Assembly (NCBI RefSeq): GCF_001584325.1
Contig: NZ_LSAZ01000003.1
Coordinates: 1-64,000, forward strand
Origin: Bacillus nakamurai
GTDB taxonomy: Bacteria; Bacillota; Bacilli; Bacillales; Bacillaceae
Reading direction: 5' to 3'
DNA length: 64,000 bases
Under the pieces are notes generated by a model that saw only the letters and a program-made list of their open reading frames with translations, ran no database searches and was not told the DNA's origin. The first letter of the stretch is position 1; each line of letters opens with the position of its first letter. A program made the translations under genes and the position numbers. Positions 1-7,178 of this stretch are shown here, piece by piece.

Positions 1-34
1 AACGGGGGTCAGTCCCTAACCGGCCGGGTTTTTT

Positions 35-1309
35 CTAACGGAATGAATCGTAAATCACAAATAGATTAAGCGCAATAACCAATAAGGCAATGACCCAGGC
101 GAGAGATGTAACCCATTTCCGATTCGTCAGGACACCCATAAGCCGCTTGTTGCTTGTGAACATTATAAGCGGAACTAATGCGAAGGCGATCCCGAATGAA
201 AGGACAACCTGGCTCCATACAAGCGCCGCTGTGGCGTTCACGCCTGAGATGATGATAATCATCGGAGGTATGATCGTAATGAAGCGCCGTAAGTAAAGCG
301 GGATGCGGTAACGGATAAATCCTTGCATAATGATATCGCCTGACAGCGTGCCGACCGAAGAACTGGAAAGCCCGGCGGCCAAAAGCCCGATCCCGAAAAG
401 AACAGCCGAAGCCGGCCCGATAAAATGGCCGAATTGGTGATACGCCACGTCTAAATCTTCTACAAACAGCCCTTTTTTGAAGAAAAGCGCAGCCGCGACA
501 ATCAGCATGCTTGCGTTAATCGCACCGGCGATCACCATCGCGATGAGAATATCAACTGTCTCGAATTTGAATATCTTTTTCCGTTCAGTATCTGTTTTTC
601 CGACTACACGGCGCTGCGTAAGCGCAGAGTGTAAGTAAATGGCGTGCGGCATAACGGTCGCGCCGAGAATGCCCGTCGCCAGAAGCACACTGTCCATTCC
701 GTCAATCTTCGGAATAAAAAGCCCTTCAATAACCGAAGCGGCATCAGGCTTTGCGAAGAAGGTTTGCAGGGCAAACGCGATGACAACGACAAACAGCAAC
801 CCGGCAATGCCTGCCTCCAGCGCACGATAGCCCCGCCGCTGCAGCTCTAATATTGCGAATGATCCGATCGCTGCAATGATCGCCGATTCAATCATCGGCA
901 GACCGAATAACAAATTAAGACCGAGAGCCGCTCCGATAAATTCAGCGAGGTCAGTCGCCATAATCACCAATTCACCTTGTATCCACAAACCGACTGACAC
1001 CCATTTCGGATATCGGTCTCTTGCGATTTCAGGCAGGTTTTTCCCTGTAGCGATGCCAAGCTTCGCTGAAAGAACTTGAATTAAAAAAGCCATCAAGTTT
1101 GAGAAAAGGATGACCCACAACAGCATATATCCATATTTTGAACCAGCTGAGATATTCGTAGCGAAGTTTCCAGGATCAATATAGGCAATGGCTGCGATAA
1201 ACGCGGGGCCTAAAAAAGGCAGAAGCCTCTTGAACCCCTTGCTCTTGCCGTCAAGTGCATCTTGCACGGCTTTTGATTGCAGTGATTGTGCTGAGATGTC
1301 TTTGCTCAT
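35..1309 (-). CDS. mntH: Nramp-family proton-coupled Mn(II) transporter
   Basis: Imports divalent manganese with protons across the cytoplasmic membrane. The 424-residue product has the Nramp length and about eleven hydrophobic segments. The TM1 metal-binding signature DPGNFATN lies near residue 45 and the TM6 motif MPHAIYLHS near residue 219. It starts at ATG 1309. The adjacent ydaS on the same strand matches the B. subtilis order. An MntR-type palindrome overlaps the likely promoter 46-64 bases upstream, so repression by manganese is expected. Family assignment is very secure; substrate preference follows from the ortholog. Confidence 0.96.
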   Translation of the reverse strand: MSKDISAQSLQSKAVQDALDGKSKGFKRLLPFLGPAFIAAIAYIDPGNFATNISAGSKYGYMLLWVILFSNLMAFLIQVLSAKLGIATGKNLPEIARDRYPKWVSVGLWIQGELVIMATDLAEFIGAALGLNLLFGLPMIESAIIAAIGSFAILELQRRGYRALEAGIAGLLFVVVIAFALQTFFAKPDAASVIEGLFIPKIDGMDSVLLATGILGATVMPHAIYLHSALTQRRVVGKTDTERKKIFKFETVDILIAMVIAGAINASMLIVAAALFFKKGLFVEDLDVAYHQFGHFIGPASAVLFGIGLLAAGLSSSSVGTLSGDIIMQGFIRYRIPLYLRRFITIIPPMIIIISGVNATAALVWSQVVLSFGIAFALVPLIMFTSNKRLMGVLTNRKWVTSLAWVIALLVIALNLFVIYDSFR

Positions 1310-1354
1310 AATGTCTCACCTAAATTCTAATAGATTTTTAGCTTAATAATAAAA

Positions 1355-1373
1355 AGTTTCCTGAGTGCAAATT
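1355..1373 (-). promoter_or_regulatory. MntR box overlapping the mntH promoter
   Basis: Read on the minus strand the site is AATTTGCACTCAGGAAACT, very close to the known B. subtilis MntR operators (TTTGC...GGAAACT). It overlaps a plausible -35 (TTGCAC) followed after 16 bases by TATTAA. This would let Mn-loaded MntR block mntH transcription. The motif is seen directly; binding is inferred. Confidence 0.75.
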
Positions 1374-1485
1374 ATTTTATCTACATCATAAATCTGCTAT
1401 TATGAGATGTCAAGTTCTTTATGTTTTATAAAACAGTACATTTATGCCCTGTTTTATCTATGATATGTATCCCCCCGTGATAAAG

Positions 1486-1530
1486 GTCTAAAAATAAAAA
1501 AGACACCGTTTCAGGAAAGAAACGATGCCC
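1486..1530 (-). terminator. Terminator downstream of ydaS
   Basis: On the minus strand an imperfect stem (GGCATCGTTTC paired with GAAACGGTGTC, two G-U pairs) is followed by a long T-rich run. It lies directly after the ydaS stop codon. Confidence 0.75.
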
Positions 1531-1548
1531 TCTTGACGAATTTTCCTT

Positions 1549-1806
1549 TTACGCTTCCTTGTGCATCCCGCGGAAAATAAAGCTGAGGATCAGAACAAAG
1601 ATGGCTGCCCCGATAATTGCCGGAATGATCGCAAATCCTGCAAGGCTCGGCCCCCAAGTCCCGAGCAGCCCGTGACCGATCCAAGCTCCGATCAGTCCGG
1701 CAATCATAGAACCGATCATACCGCCCGGCATCCGGTTTCCGACAATCGCGCTTCCGATTAATCCAATTACAATGGCTACTACTAACGAAACTAAAAAGCT
1801 AAGCAT
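1549..1806 (-). CDS. ydaS: GlsB/YeaQ/YmgE-family small membrane stress protein
   Basis: An 85-residue, Gly- and Ile-rich membrane protein with three hydrophobic segments, and the GSMIAGLIGAWIGHGLLG core typical of the transglycosylase-associated (GlsB/YeaQ/YmgE) family. The biochemical role is unknown. In B. subtilis it belongs to the general-stress set. I could not find a convincing sigma-B promoter or a strong ribosome-binding site ahead of the start, so the start rests on protein similarity. Confidence 0.88.
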   Translation of the reverse strand: MLSFLVSLVVAIVIGLIGSAIVGNRMPGGMIGSMIAGLIGAWIGHGLLGTWGPSLAGFAIIPAIIGAAIFVLILSFIFRGMHKEA

Positions 1807-1978
1807 GATGTCTATCTTTTGCCGTTTTATTTTAAACTAAGGATTGCACACTGCACAGCCGTTTTCTTCACGCTTATTCTTCCCGACCTCCGATTTCATC
1901 GTATTTGATCACTTGATGGGATACACCGGTGCCCATGAAAATATCAAAGATGAAAAGAGTCCGCCTGCTTATAAATCT

Positions 1979-2188
1979 TCAAAACATTCCAGCCGCCGAG
2001 ACTGATTTGAAAAAAACACAGGTCATCTCTCTATTTAACCCAGTAAATAGCACAATAATTAATCTTTCCTTTGGAAGATAAAACCCTCTTGTACCGTTCA
2101 AATGGCCTCTGCTGAAGCCCCCGCTGTTTTTTTTAGAAACGATGAAGTCCGGCGATTCCAGTTCGAAAAACGAACCTATTTTATTCAT
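1979..2188 (-). pseudogene. Possible remnant of a degraded gene between ydaS and the SH3 protein gene
   Basis: The 1807-2340 interval has no complete gene. A 69-codon open frame here contains a stretch (GFYLPKERLIIVLFTGLN) that faintly resembles the C-terminal strand of serine beta-lactamase-like proteins. There is no ribosome-binding site. The rest of the interval shows only fragmentary coding-like pieces. Identification is weak, and it may be noise. Confidence 0.2.
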
Positions 2189-2340
2189 TTTTTATATCAT
2201 TTAGGAAAATAAGAAGAAAATTAAAAGTTCATGTCGAATATGAAGTTGGAACATTAGACTTATTTTAATTTTCTGAACAACGGAAGTATAATAACCTTAG
2301 GAAAGCTTTCCAGTTCCATTATAAAAAGGGGGAATTTGTC

Positions 2341-2700
2341 TTGGTACGCCGTTTATCGATCTTTTCTTTAGTCATGATTTTTGCCGTTTCGTTATTCGCA
2401 TTTGGCGGCTCTGCATCAGCCGCAGCTTTTAAACCTTCTAAAGCTGAACCGCAAGTTTCAATTTTAGCCAGCAGCGGGGGCACAGTAGGTATTTACGGTG
2501 CTAATATGCGCTCATGCTCTAAGGTTAGCTGTTCAACTATTACAACATTCTCAAGCGGTAAAACAATTACAGGTACATGGGTTACAGGAGAATATGTTCA
2601 AGGCCACTACACCAATTCTAATAAATGGCTGAAAGTAACTTATGCAGGAGCGACAGGTTACGTTTCAGTCACAACTCTATCTTATTATTATGGTTTATAA
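2341..2700 (+). CDS. Small secreted SH3-like domain protein
   Basis: A 119-residue protein starting at TTG 2341, seven bases after an AAAAAGGGGGAA ribosome-binding site. Residues 1-28 form a classical Sec signal peptide ending ASA-AA. The mature part (residues 45-115) resembles a bacterial SH3 domain: GIYGANMRSC...GKTITGTW...KWLKVTYAGATGYVSVTTL. It has two cysteines (CSKVSC spacing) that could form a disulfide. Such domains usually bind peptidoglycan. It has no counterpart at this position in B. subtilis 168 as I recall, so it may be a lineage-specific insertion. Function unknown. Confidence 0.8.
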   Translation: MVRRLSIFSLVMIFAVSLFAFGGSASAAAFKPSKAEPQVSILASSGGTVGIYGANMRSCSKVSCSTITTFSSGKTITGTWVTGEYVQGHYTNSNKWLKVTYAGATGYVSVTTLSYYYGL

Positions 2701-2703
2701 TAG

Positions 2704-2737
2704 AAAAACCTCGTTCTGCTAGAACGAGGTTTTTCTT
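2704..2737 (+). terminator. Strong intrinsic terminator after the SH3 protein gene
   Basis: AAAAACCTCGTTCT pairs with AGAACGAGGTTTTT around a 3-4 base loop and is followed by a T-rich tract, immediately after the stop codon. Confidence 0.9.
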
Positions 2738-2827
2738 TTCTTTTTCATCAGCGATTCGTACATGATCTCCACAAGAAACCCTACATGTTAACCAGAATAA
2801 TGCTCCGCTCTGTCCGTGTGTTCCGCA

Positions 2828-3052
2828 TCAGCTGCCTCGCTTCGTTTCATCGTCATGCTTCATCATCTGTTCAATTTCTTCTTTAGAAGCGTTTTCTTTC
2901 CACTTTTTCGCCTGGCTTGTCGCAATAGGGATGGCCCGTCCTTCCTCATAACCTTCATCCGTCATCGCATTGGCGATTTCAATTGCTTTCTTCTTCACAG
3001 GCTCCTCAAGATTTTTAAATGATTGAGGATAATCCTTCATGGACCAAGGCAT
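2828..3052 (-). CDS. ydaT: YdaT general-stress protein
   Basis: A 74-residue hydrophilic protein beginning MPWSMKDYPQSFKNL. The start is fixed by the AAAGGAGTG ribosome-binding site seven bases upstream of ATG 3052; the longer open frame upstream has no such signal. The sequence closely matches my recollection of B. subtilis YdaT, a sigma-B regulon member of unknown biochemical role. A sigma-B-type promoter lies 27-51 bases upstream, which agrees with stress control. Confidence 0.85.
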   Translation of the reverse strand: MPWSMKDYPQSFKNLEEPVKKKAIEIANAMTDEGYEEGRAIPIATSQAKKWKENASKEEIEQMMKHDDETKRGS

Positions 3053-3078
3053 GTTTATCACTCCTTTTATTAAAGATC

Positions 3079-3103
3079 TTTCCCGACTGAAGAAAAAAGA
3101 AAC
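3079..3103 (-). promoter_or_regulatory. Sigma-B-type promoter of ydaT
   Basis: Minus-strand GTTTCT, 13 bases, then GGGAAA, close to the sigma-B consensus GTTTAA-N12-14-GGGTAT and correctly placed ahead of ydaT. Confidence 0.7.
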
Positions 3104-3240
3104 CGGAGGATAACTTGATATAGAAGCTGAGAAAATGAACCAATGGATATTTTCAGGGTAAAAAGTTTGCATCGGTGTAAAAAGAAAGCATGCTAAAGGT
3201 ATACTATGAAGAAAGAAATCAGAAGGGATGTGCAGGACGG

Positions 3241-4050
3241 GTGACAGAACAACAGGAAGACCTGCAAACACAATTAAAAGAAATCCGGAAATGGGAAAAG
3301 GAGCAGCAGAGGGTCTGGTTCTGGAAAAAACTCAGCCGCCTGCCATTTCAGCTTTTGGACAAGCTGACGCCGCAGTTCATTCAGAAGAAAATCGGCGTCA
3401 TTCTGGATGAGACGGGAAGCTTTATTCAAACAGGCGGGCAGTATTTAACTTCTGAGAAGCAAATCTTGAAAAAGTTTAAGAAGAGGCTCCCGCAGCAGGC
3501 CTTTGAGACGCTGCAAGACATACAAGAAGCCCCGCTTGCCGTCATGGATGACATCGCCGCTGCCATGGGGCGCGCAAGAATCAATGCCGCAACCGTGCAG
3601 GGCGCCGCAACGGGGGTAGGCGGCGTGTTTACGCTGGCGGCAGATATTCCCGCTATGCTCGGTTTGTCCTTAAAGACGCTGCAAGACATCGCGATCGCCT
3701 ACGGATTCGACCCGAAAGATAAAAAAGAACGCGTATTTATCGTCAAATTGCTCCAGCTCGCATCAAGTGACGTGATCGGAAAAAAGGCGATCTTACAAGA
3801 TTTGAAACATTATGATCAAAACGAACAAGCATATCAGCGCGTGGCCTCACAAATTCAAGGCTGGCGCGAAGTCGTATACAGCTACCGCGATACTTTTGCA
3901 ACGAAAAAACTACTTCAAATGGTTCCGGTAGCAGGGATTATCTTTGGCGCATCCGCCAACCGCTCAGCATTAGAGAGCATTACAGAAACAGGCATCATGC
4001 TTTATAAAAAGCGCCGTATCCTGGCGCGCATGGAGGCCGCTGAATCATAA
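3241..4050 (+). CDS. ydbA: EcsC-family protein
   Basis: A 269-residue EcsC-domain protein of unknown function. I chose GTG 3241 (VTEQQEDLQTQ) because the reading frame further upstream runs through the ydaT promoter region and is poor coding sequence; an AGAAGGGA motif precedes it. An amphipathic charged N-terminus is followed by a Gly/Ala-rich segment (residues 115-150, GAATGVGGVFTLAADIPAMLGLS) and a second hydrophobic stretch (VPVAGIIFGASANRSAL) typical of the family. It lies between ydaT and gsiB as in B. subtilis and is likely membrane-associated. Confidence 0.85.
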   Translation: MTEQQEDLQTQLKEIRKWEKEQQRVWFWKKLSRLPFQLLDKLTPQFIQKKIGVILDETGSFIQTGGQYLTSEKQILKKFKKRLPQQAFETLQDIQEAPLAVMDDIAAAMGRARINAATVQGAATGVGGVFTLAADIPAMLGLSLKTLQDIAIAYGFDPKDKKERVFIVKLLQLASSDVIGKKAILQDLKHYDQNEQAYQRVASQIQGWREVVYSYRDTFATKKLLQMVPVAGIIFGASANRSALESITETGIMLYKKRRILARMEAAES

Positions 4051-4058
4051 AACAGCCG

Positions 4059-4083
4059 AAAACACACATTCAATGTGTTTTCT
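4059..4083 (+). terminator. Terminator between ydbA and gsiB
   Basis: AAAACACA and TGTGTTTT form a stem around a short loop, followed by CTTTGTTT. It separates ydbA from the sigma-B-type promoter of gsiB. Confidence 0.7.
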
Positions 4084-4085
4084 TT

Positions 4086-4110
4086 GTTTAGGAGATCTGA
4101 AATCGGGAAA
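4086..4110 (+). promoter_or_regulatory. Sigma-B-type promoter of gsiB
   Basis: GTTTAG, 13 bases, GGGAAA, closely matching the sigma-B consensus and the known arrangement at B. subtilis gsiB. Confidence 0.85.
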
Positions 4111-4146
4111 CCAACAACCAACACCAATTAAAGGAGGAATTCAAAA

Positions 4147-4338
4147 ATGGCACAAGAAAACAAAATGAACAGAGAAGAAGCAGGTAAAAAAGGCGGACAA
4201 GCGACAAGCAAAAATCATGACAAAGAATTCTATCAAGAAATTGGCGAAAAAGGCGGAGAAGCCACAAGCAAAAATCATGACAAAGAATTCTATCAGGAAA
4301 TCGGCCAAAAAGGCGGAAACAGCCGAAGCAGCGATTAA
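4147..4338 (+). CDS. gsiB: General stress protein GsiB, contracted form
   Basis: A hydrophilic LEA-like (KGG-repeat) protein thought to protect against desiccation and glucose starvation. It is only 63 residues, while B. subtilis GsiB is about 123 residues with five 20-residue repeats. Here there are two nearly identical repeats (KGGQATSKNHDKEFYQEIGE and the same with one or two changes) and a partial third KGG. The DNA of the two units is also almost identical over 60 bases, suggesting recent slippage or recombination. A strong AAAGGAGGA ribosome-binding site precedes ATG 4147, and a terminator follows. Confidence 0.93.
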   Translation: MAQENKMNREEAGKKGGQATSKNHDKEFYQEIGEKGGEATSKNHDKEFYQEIGQKGGNSRSSD

Positions 4339-4369
4339 TCCAAACATACAGGCAGACATCATGAAACCA

Positions 4370-4405
4370 AAAAACGATCCGGATCACATCCGGATCGTTT
4401 TTTTT
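4370..4405 (+). terminator. gsiB terminator
   Basis: Long perfect stem AAAACGATCCGGAT paired with ATCCGGATCGTTTT, then eight T residues. Confidence 0.92.
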
Positions 4406-4480
4406 GTGATCTTGCAGAGGAATACTTAGCTTATTAATCGAATTTCTGCGTTACAATAAAAACAAAAAGGAGATATCGAT

Positions 4481-4770
4481 ATGCCGGACGTTCAGAACCT
4501 GCTTTCCATGGCAAATGAAATAACAGAAAAGCATGCCGATTTTTCAGTGTCAGAAGTCAATGATCATTGTGTGCGCCTCGCCGTGTTTACGGGAGAAAAT
4601 GATTGGCACCTTCAACCCGAATCCGATGAGGAGCTTCATATTGATTTTGAAAACAAAGAAACGCAATAGTACAAGCAAACGACAGCTTGCTTGTACCGAA
4701 AGGAACCGTTAATTGGTGTATCGAGCACAGCCATGCTGAAACGGTCATCAGGAAGGGTGCGGAATGCTGA
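4481..4770 (+). pseudogene. ydbB: Cupin-domain protein YdbB, frameshifted
   Basis: The first frame runs from ATG 4481 (good AAAAAGGAG site) to a stop at 4667-4669 and covers the cupin start (WHLQPESDE). The next frame continues the domain in the -1 register with ANDSLLVPKGTVNWCIEHSH and ends at 4770. In addition, the segment between SDE and ELHIDF lacks the usual FLVLEG-type strand, which suggests a small in-frame deletion. The two lesions together make a functional cupin unlikely. Family assignment is secure for the two halves; the deletion is inferred from the family pattern. Confidence 0.75.
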
Positions 4771-5117
4771 TTAAAAAGGTAATATGCCATGTAGCAGCAT
4801 TTCAAGCCGAAGAATTTTCAAAAGCCCAGTCCGAATGGAGAGAATTGTCTAAAGTAAAAGGATTTATAAAGCAAGCGGGCGGATGGCGTACGGATGAAGA
4901 CGGCCATCTCACCGCCGTGATCGTGGGAGTTTGGGAAAATCGCCAATACTATGAAGAGTTTATGGCACACAGCCACGATCAAATCTTTGCAAATACAAAG
5001 CAAAACGATACCTTTCAATCAATAAACGTCGAGCTGTGTGAAGCAGACGATGTGCACGAGATTTTCCGTCAGCTTGACCTTCGATTTGAACCGGAATGGA
5101 CAGTGCTGAACACATAA
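4764..5117 (+). CDS. ydbC: YdbC, monooxygenase-like fold protein of unknown function
   Basis: A 117-residue protein that overlaps the broken ydbB end by seven bases, starting at ATG 4764 after GGAAGGGTGCGG. The pattern FIKQAGGWRTDEDGHLTAVIVGVWENRQYYEEFM is that of small dimeric alpha/beta-barrel (ABM/DUF4937-like) proteins. Order and length match B. subtilis YdbC. No enzymatic activity is known to me. Confidence 0.82.
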   Translation: MLIKKVICHVAAFQAEEFSKAQSEWRELSKVKGFIKQAGGWRTDEDGHLTAVIVGVWENRQYYEEFMAHSHDQIFANTKQNDTFQSINVELCEADDVHEIFRQLDLRFEPEWTVLNT

Positions 5118-5118
5118 A

Positions 5119-5144
5119 AAAAGCCCTGCAGCAGGGCTTTTTCT
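5119..5144. terminator. Bidirectional terminator between ydbC and ydbD
   Basis: AAAGCCCTGC/GCAGGGCTTT stem with T-rich sequence on the plus-strand side and A-rich sequence on the other, located between convergent ydbC and ydbD. Confidence 0.85.
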
Positions 5145-5152
5145 TACTCCCG

Positions 5153-5964
5153 TCACGGAAGCGTATTATGGATATAAGGCGGAACCGGCCCTAATTCAGC
5201 CTTTTCGCCGTATGCTTTCGGCTCTTTCACATATTCAAATGCTTCACCATCCGGTGCTTTTTCCTTCAGCCAATTTTGCTCAGCGCTTTCTTCGCCTTCT
5301 GAGAAATTGATAAGCTGATGGGAGAATGACTGCTTTTCAAGTGCCTTCGGAAATGTGCCGGGAACGATCCGGCCTTCCTGCGCCTCAAGTTCTTTAATGG
5401 CCGCAAGCCATTGGTTCTGGTGCATCGTATCGCGGGCCAGCAAAAAGTTGAGCATATCTTTAACGCCTTTGTCATCCGTCATTTCATACAGACGTGCGAC
5501 TTGGAGTCTGCCTTGTGATTCCGCGTTCAGATTGGCCCGGAAATCCGCCAGCAGGTTTCCGCTTGCGACGATGTAGCCGGCGCTCCATGGAACGCCCGTG
5601 CTGTTTTCCGGCATCGCTCCGAGGCCTGAGACAATCGCGTGATGAGGGTTCATGCCGCCTAAGATCGAGCCGATGACCGGATCATCAGCCGCTTGTTCCT
5701 GTTCTTCCAAGGGCGCGTTTTCAAGCAGCCTTGCAATCATTGTGGCGATCATTTCCACATGGCCGATTTCTTCTGTAGCGGTGTCCATCAGCAGGTCCTT
5801 ATATTTTTATTCCGCGTGTATTTCCATCCTTGAAATAAATACTGCATGGCAACGGAGATTTCCCCGTATTGCCCGCCTAAAATCTCTTGTATCTTTTTTG
5901 CGAATAATGGATCAGGACGGTCCGGTTTAGCAGGATGCTGAAGCCTTTTCGTATGTGTGAACAT
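5153..5964 (-). pseudogene. ydbD: Manganese (non-heme) catalase YdbD, split by a frameshift
   Basis: Dimanganese catalase, which would decompose hydrogen peroxide. The gene starts at ATG 5964 (AAAAGGAGATGGAG site): MFTHTKRLQHPAKPDRPDPL through GEISVAMQYLFQGW. It then leaves frame in the A-rich tract at about 5793-5803. The rest, from KDLLMDTATEEIGHVEM, is intact to 5153. The ligand motifs (GEISVAMQY and TEEIGHVEM) sit on opposite sides of the break. A single-base change in AATAAAAATATAAGG restores one frame of about 270 residues, the family length. It could be a real loss or a sequencing error. Without correction the second part could start internally, but it lacks one set of metal ligands. 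Confidence 0.88.
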
Positions 5965-5997
5965 ATCTCCATCTCCTTTTCGTTTTGTCACTTTTTA

Positions 5998-6024
5998 CTT
6001 CCCCGGCAAAGAAACAATCGAAAC
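5998..6024 (-). promoter_or_regulatory. Possible sigma-B-type promoter of ydbD
   Basis: Minus-strand GTTTCG, 14-15 bases, then GGGGAAG. It is close to sigma-B consensus and 34 bases upstream of the ydbD start; the B. subtilis gene is a sigma-B regulon member. Confidence 0.5.
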
Positions 6025-6047
6025 GAAAGACAGCGTATTTGAATCAG

Positions 6048-7100
6048 TTAGGGCTGGCGCCGCAAGGATAACAGCTCCTGAATGAGCCCGCGGCCGATAA
6101 CAGGCTCATATTGCCCGTAAATCGGGTCAAGGCGTTTCATCCACTTTAATTTCTCCGCTTTCGTCAATACATGAATGCTGATGGCAGAATTCTTTTTGAT
6201 TTCCTCAAGCTGCTCTTTGTTCATCTGCTCGGCGGAGGACTCATTCCATTCGGTCGTTTCCTTCATCGCTTCCGTTAAAATGCTCCTCGTTTTTTCAGTT
6301 TGCGAATTCCAAAAACGCTCGTCCGTCATCACCGAATAACCGAGATACCCGTGATTACTGATTGTCAAATAATCTTGAACATTATAAAATTTTTTAGAAT
6401 AGATATTTGAAATCGTATTTTCCTCTCCGTCAACGAGACGGCTCTCCAGCAGCTGAAACGTCGAATTGAAGGAGTCCTGACGGGGATACGCCCCGAGCAG
6501 GCGGTACTGGTCTTCGATCACGCTGCTCGGCATGATCCTTAATGCCTGTCCTTTCAGATCATCCGGAGATAAAATCGGCCCTTTATTCGATGTGAGCTGT
6601 TTAAATCCGTTCGTCCAATAGGCCAGCCCTTTGAAATGCTGTCTTTCTAAAGACGCAAACAGGCGTGCGCCGATTTTGCCGTTTAATCCTTTTTGAACGG
6701 CGTCATAGCTTGTAAACGCGTAAGGCAGATCCAAAACGCCCCATTCAGGAGAAAGCGTGCCGAGCTTAGAAGTGGAGGGGGCGATGAATTGCACGTCTCC
6801 GTTTTGGAGGGCGTTCATTTCTTCATTATCTGAATAGAGGCTTCCGTTTGGAAACACCTCGATCTTAATGCTGCCGCCGGACTTTTTGTAAACCAAGTCC
6901 GCAAACTTATTAGCGGCCCGCCCTTTAGGGGTGTTTTCAGCAACGACATGGCTGAATTTGAAAACAATTTGATCTTTCAGGCCTTCCTGTTCGTCATCAT
7001 AGTACGTCTCCTCCGAGGTGAAACGATCATGGAAGCCGATAAATAAAGCGGTTGCAATACCGAGTACCATCAATCCGAGACAAGTCAGCATACTTTTCAT
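6048..7100 (-). CDS. dctB: C4-dicarboxylate-binding protein (DctP/TRAP-type) for DctS
   Basis: A 350-residue extracytoplasmic solute-binding protein. I chose ATG 7100 because GGAGGGATTTCG precedes it and the product then begins with a membrane-anchoring signal sequence (MKSMLTCLGLMVLGIATALFIG). Family motifs are visible: FKFSHVVAENTPKGRAANKFADLV at the ligand-domain start and the GDVQFIAPSTSKLG loop. In B. subtilis DctB cooperates with the kinase DctS rather than with a TRAP permease; no TRAP permease gene is present here. It is divergent from dctS with 78 bases between them. Confidence 0.9.
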   Translation of the reverse strand: MKSMLTCLGLMVLGIATALFIGFHDRFTSEETYYDDEQEGLKDQIVFKFSHVVAENTPKGRAANKFADLVYKKSGGSIKIEVFPNGSLYSDNEEMNALQNGDVQFIAPSTSKLGTLSPEWGVLDLPYAFTSYDAVQKGLNGKIGARLFASLERQHFKGLAYWTNGFKQLTSNKGPILSPDDLKGQALRIMPSSVIEDQYRLLGAYPRQDSFNSTFQLLESRLVDGEENTISNIYSKKFYNVQDYLTISNHGYLGYSVMTDERFWNSQTEKTRSILTEAMKETTEWNESSAEQMNKEQLEEIKKNSAISIHVLTKAEKLKWMKRLDPIYGQYEPVIGRGLIQELLSLRRQP

Positions 7101-7178
7101 CGAAATCCCTCCGCTATTTTCTATAACAAGCATAATCGGGCGGGCTGTTTTCGTAAAGAGACGGAAAGGAAGAGGCCA

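Noticed and set aside
3426-3689. Long minus-strand frames within core genes such as ydbA
   Set aside because: Codon-position shadows of strongly supported genes.
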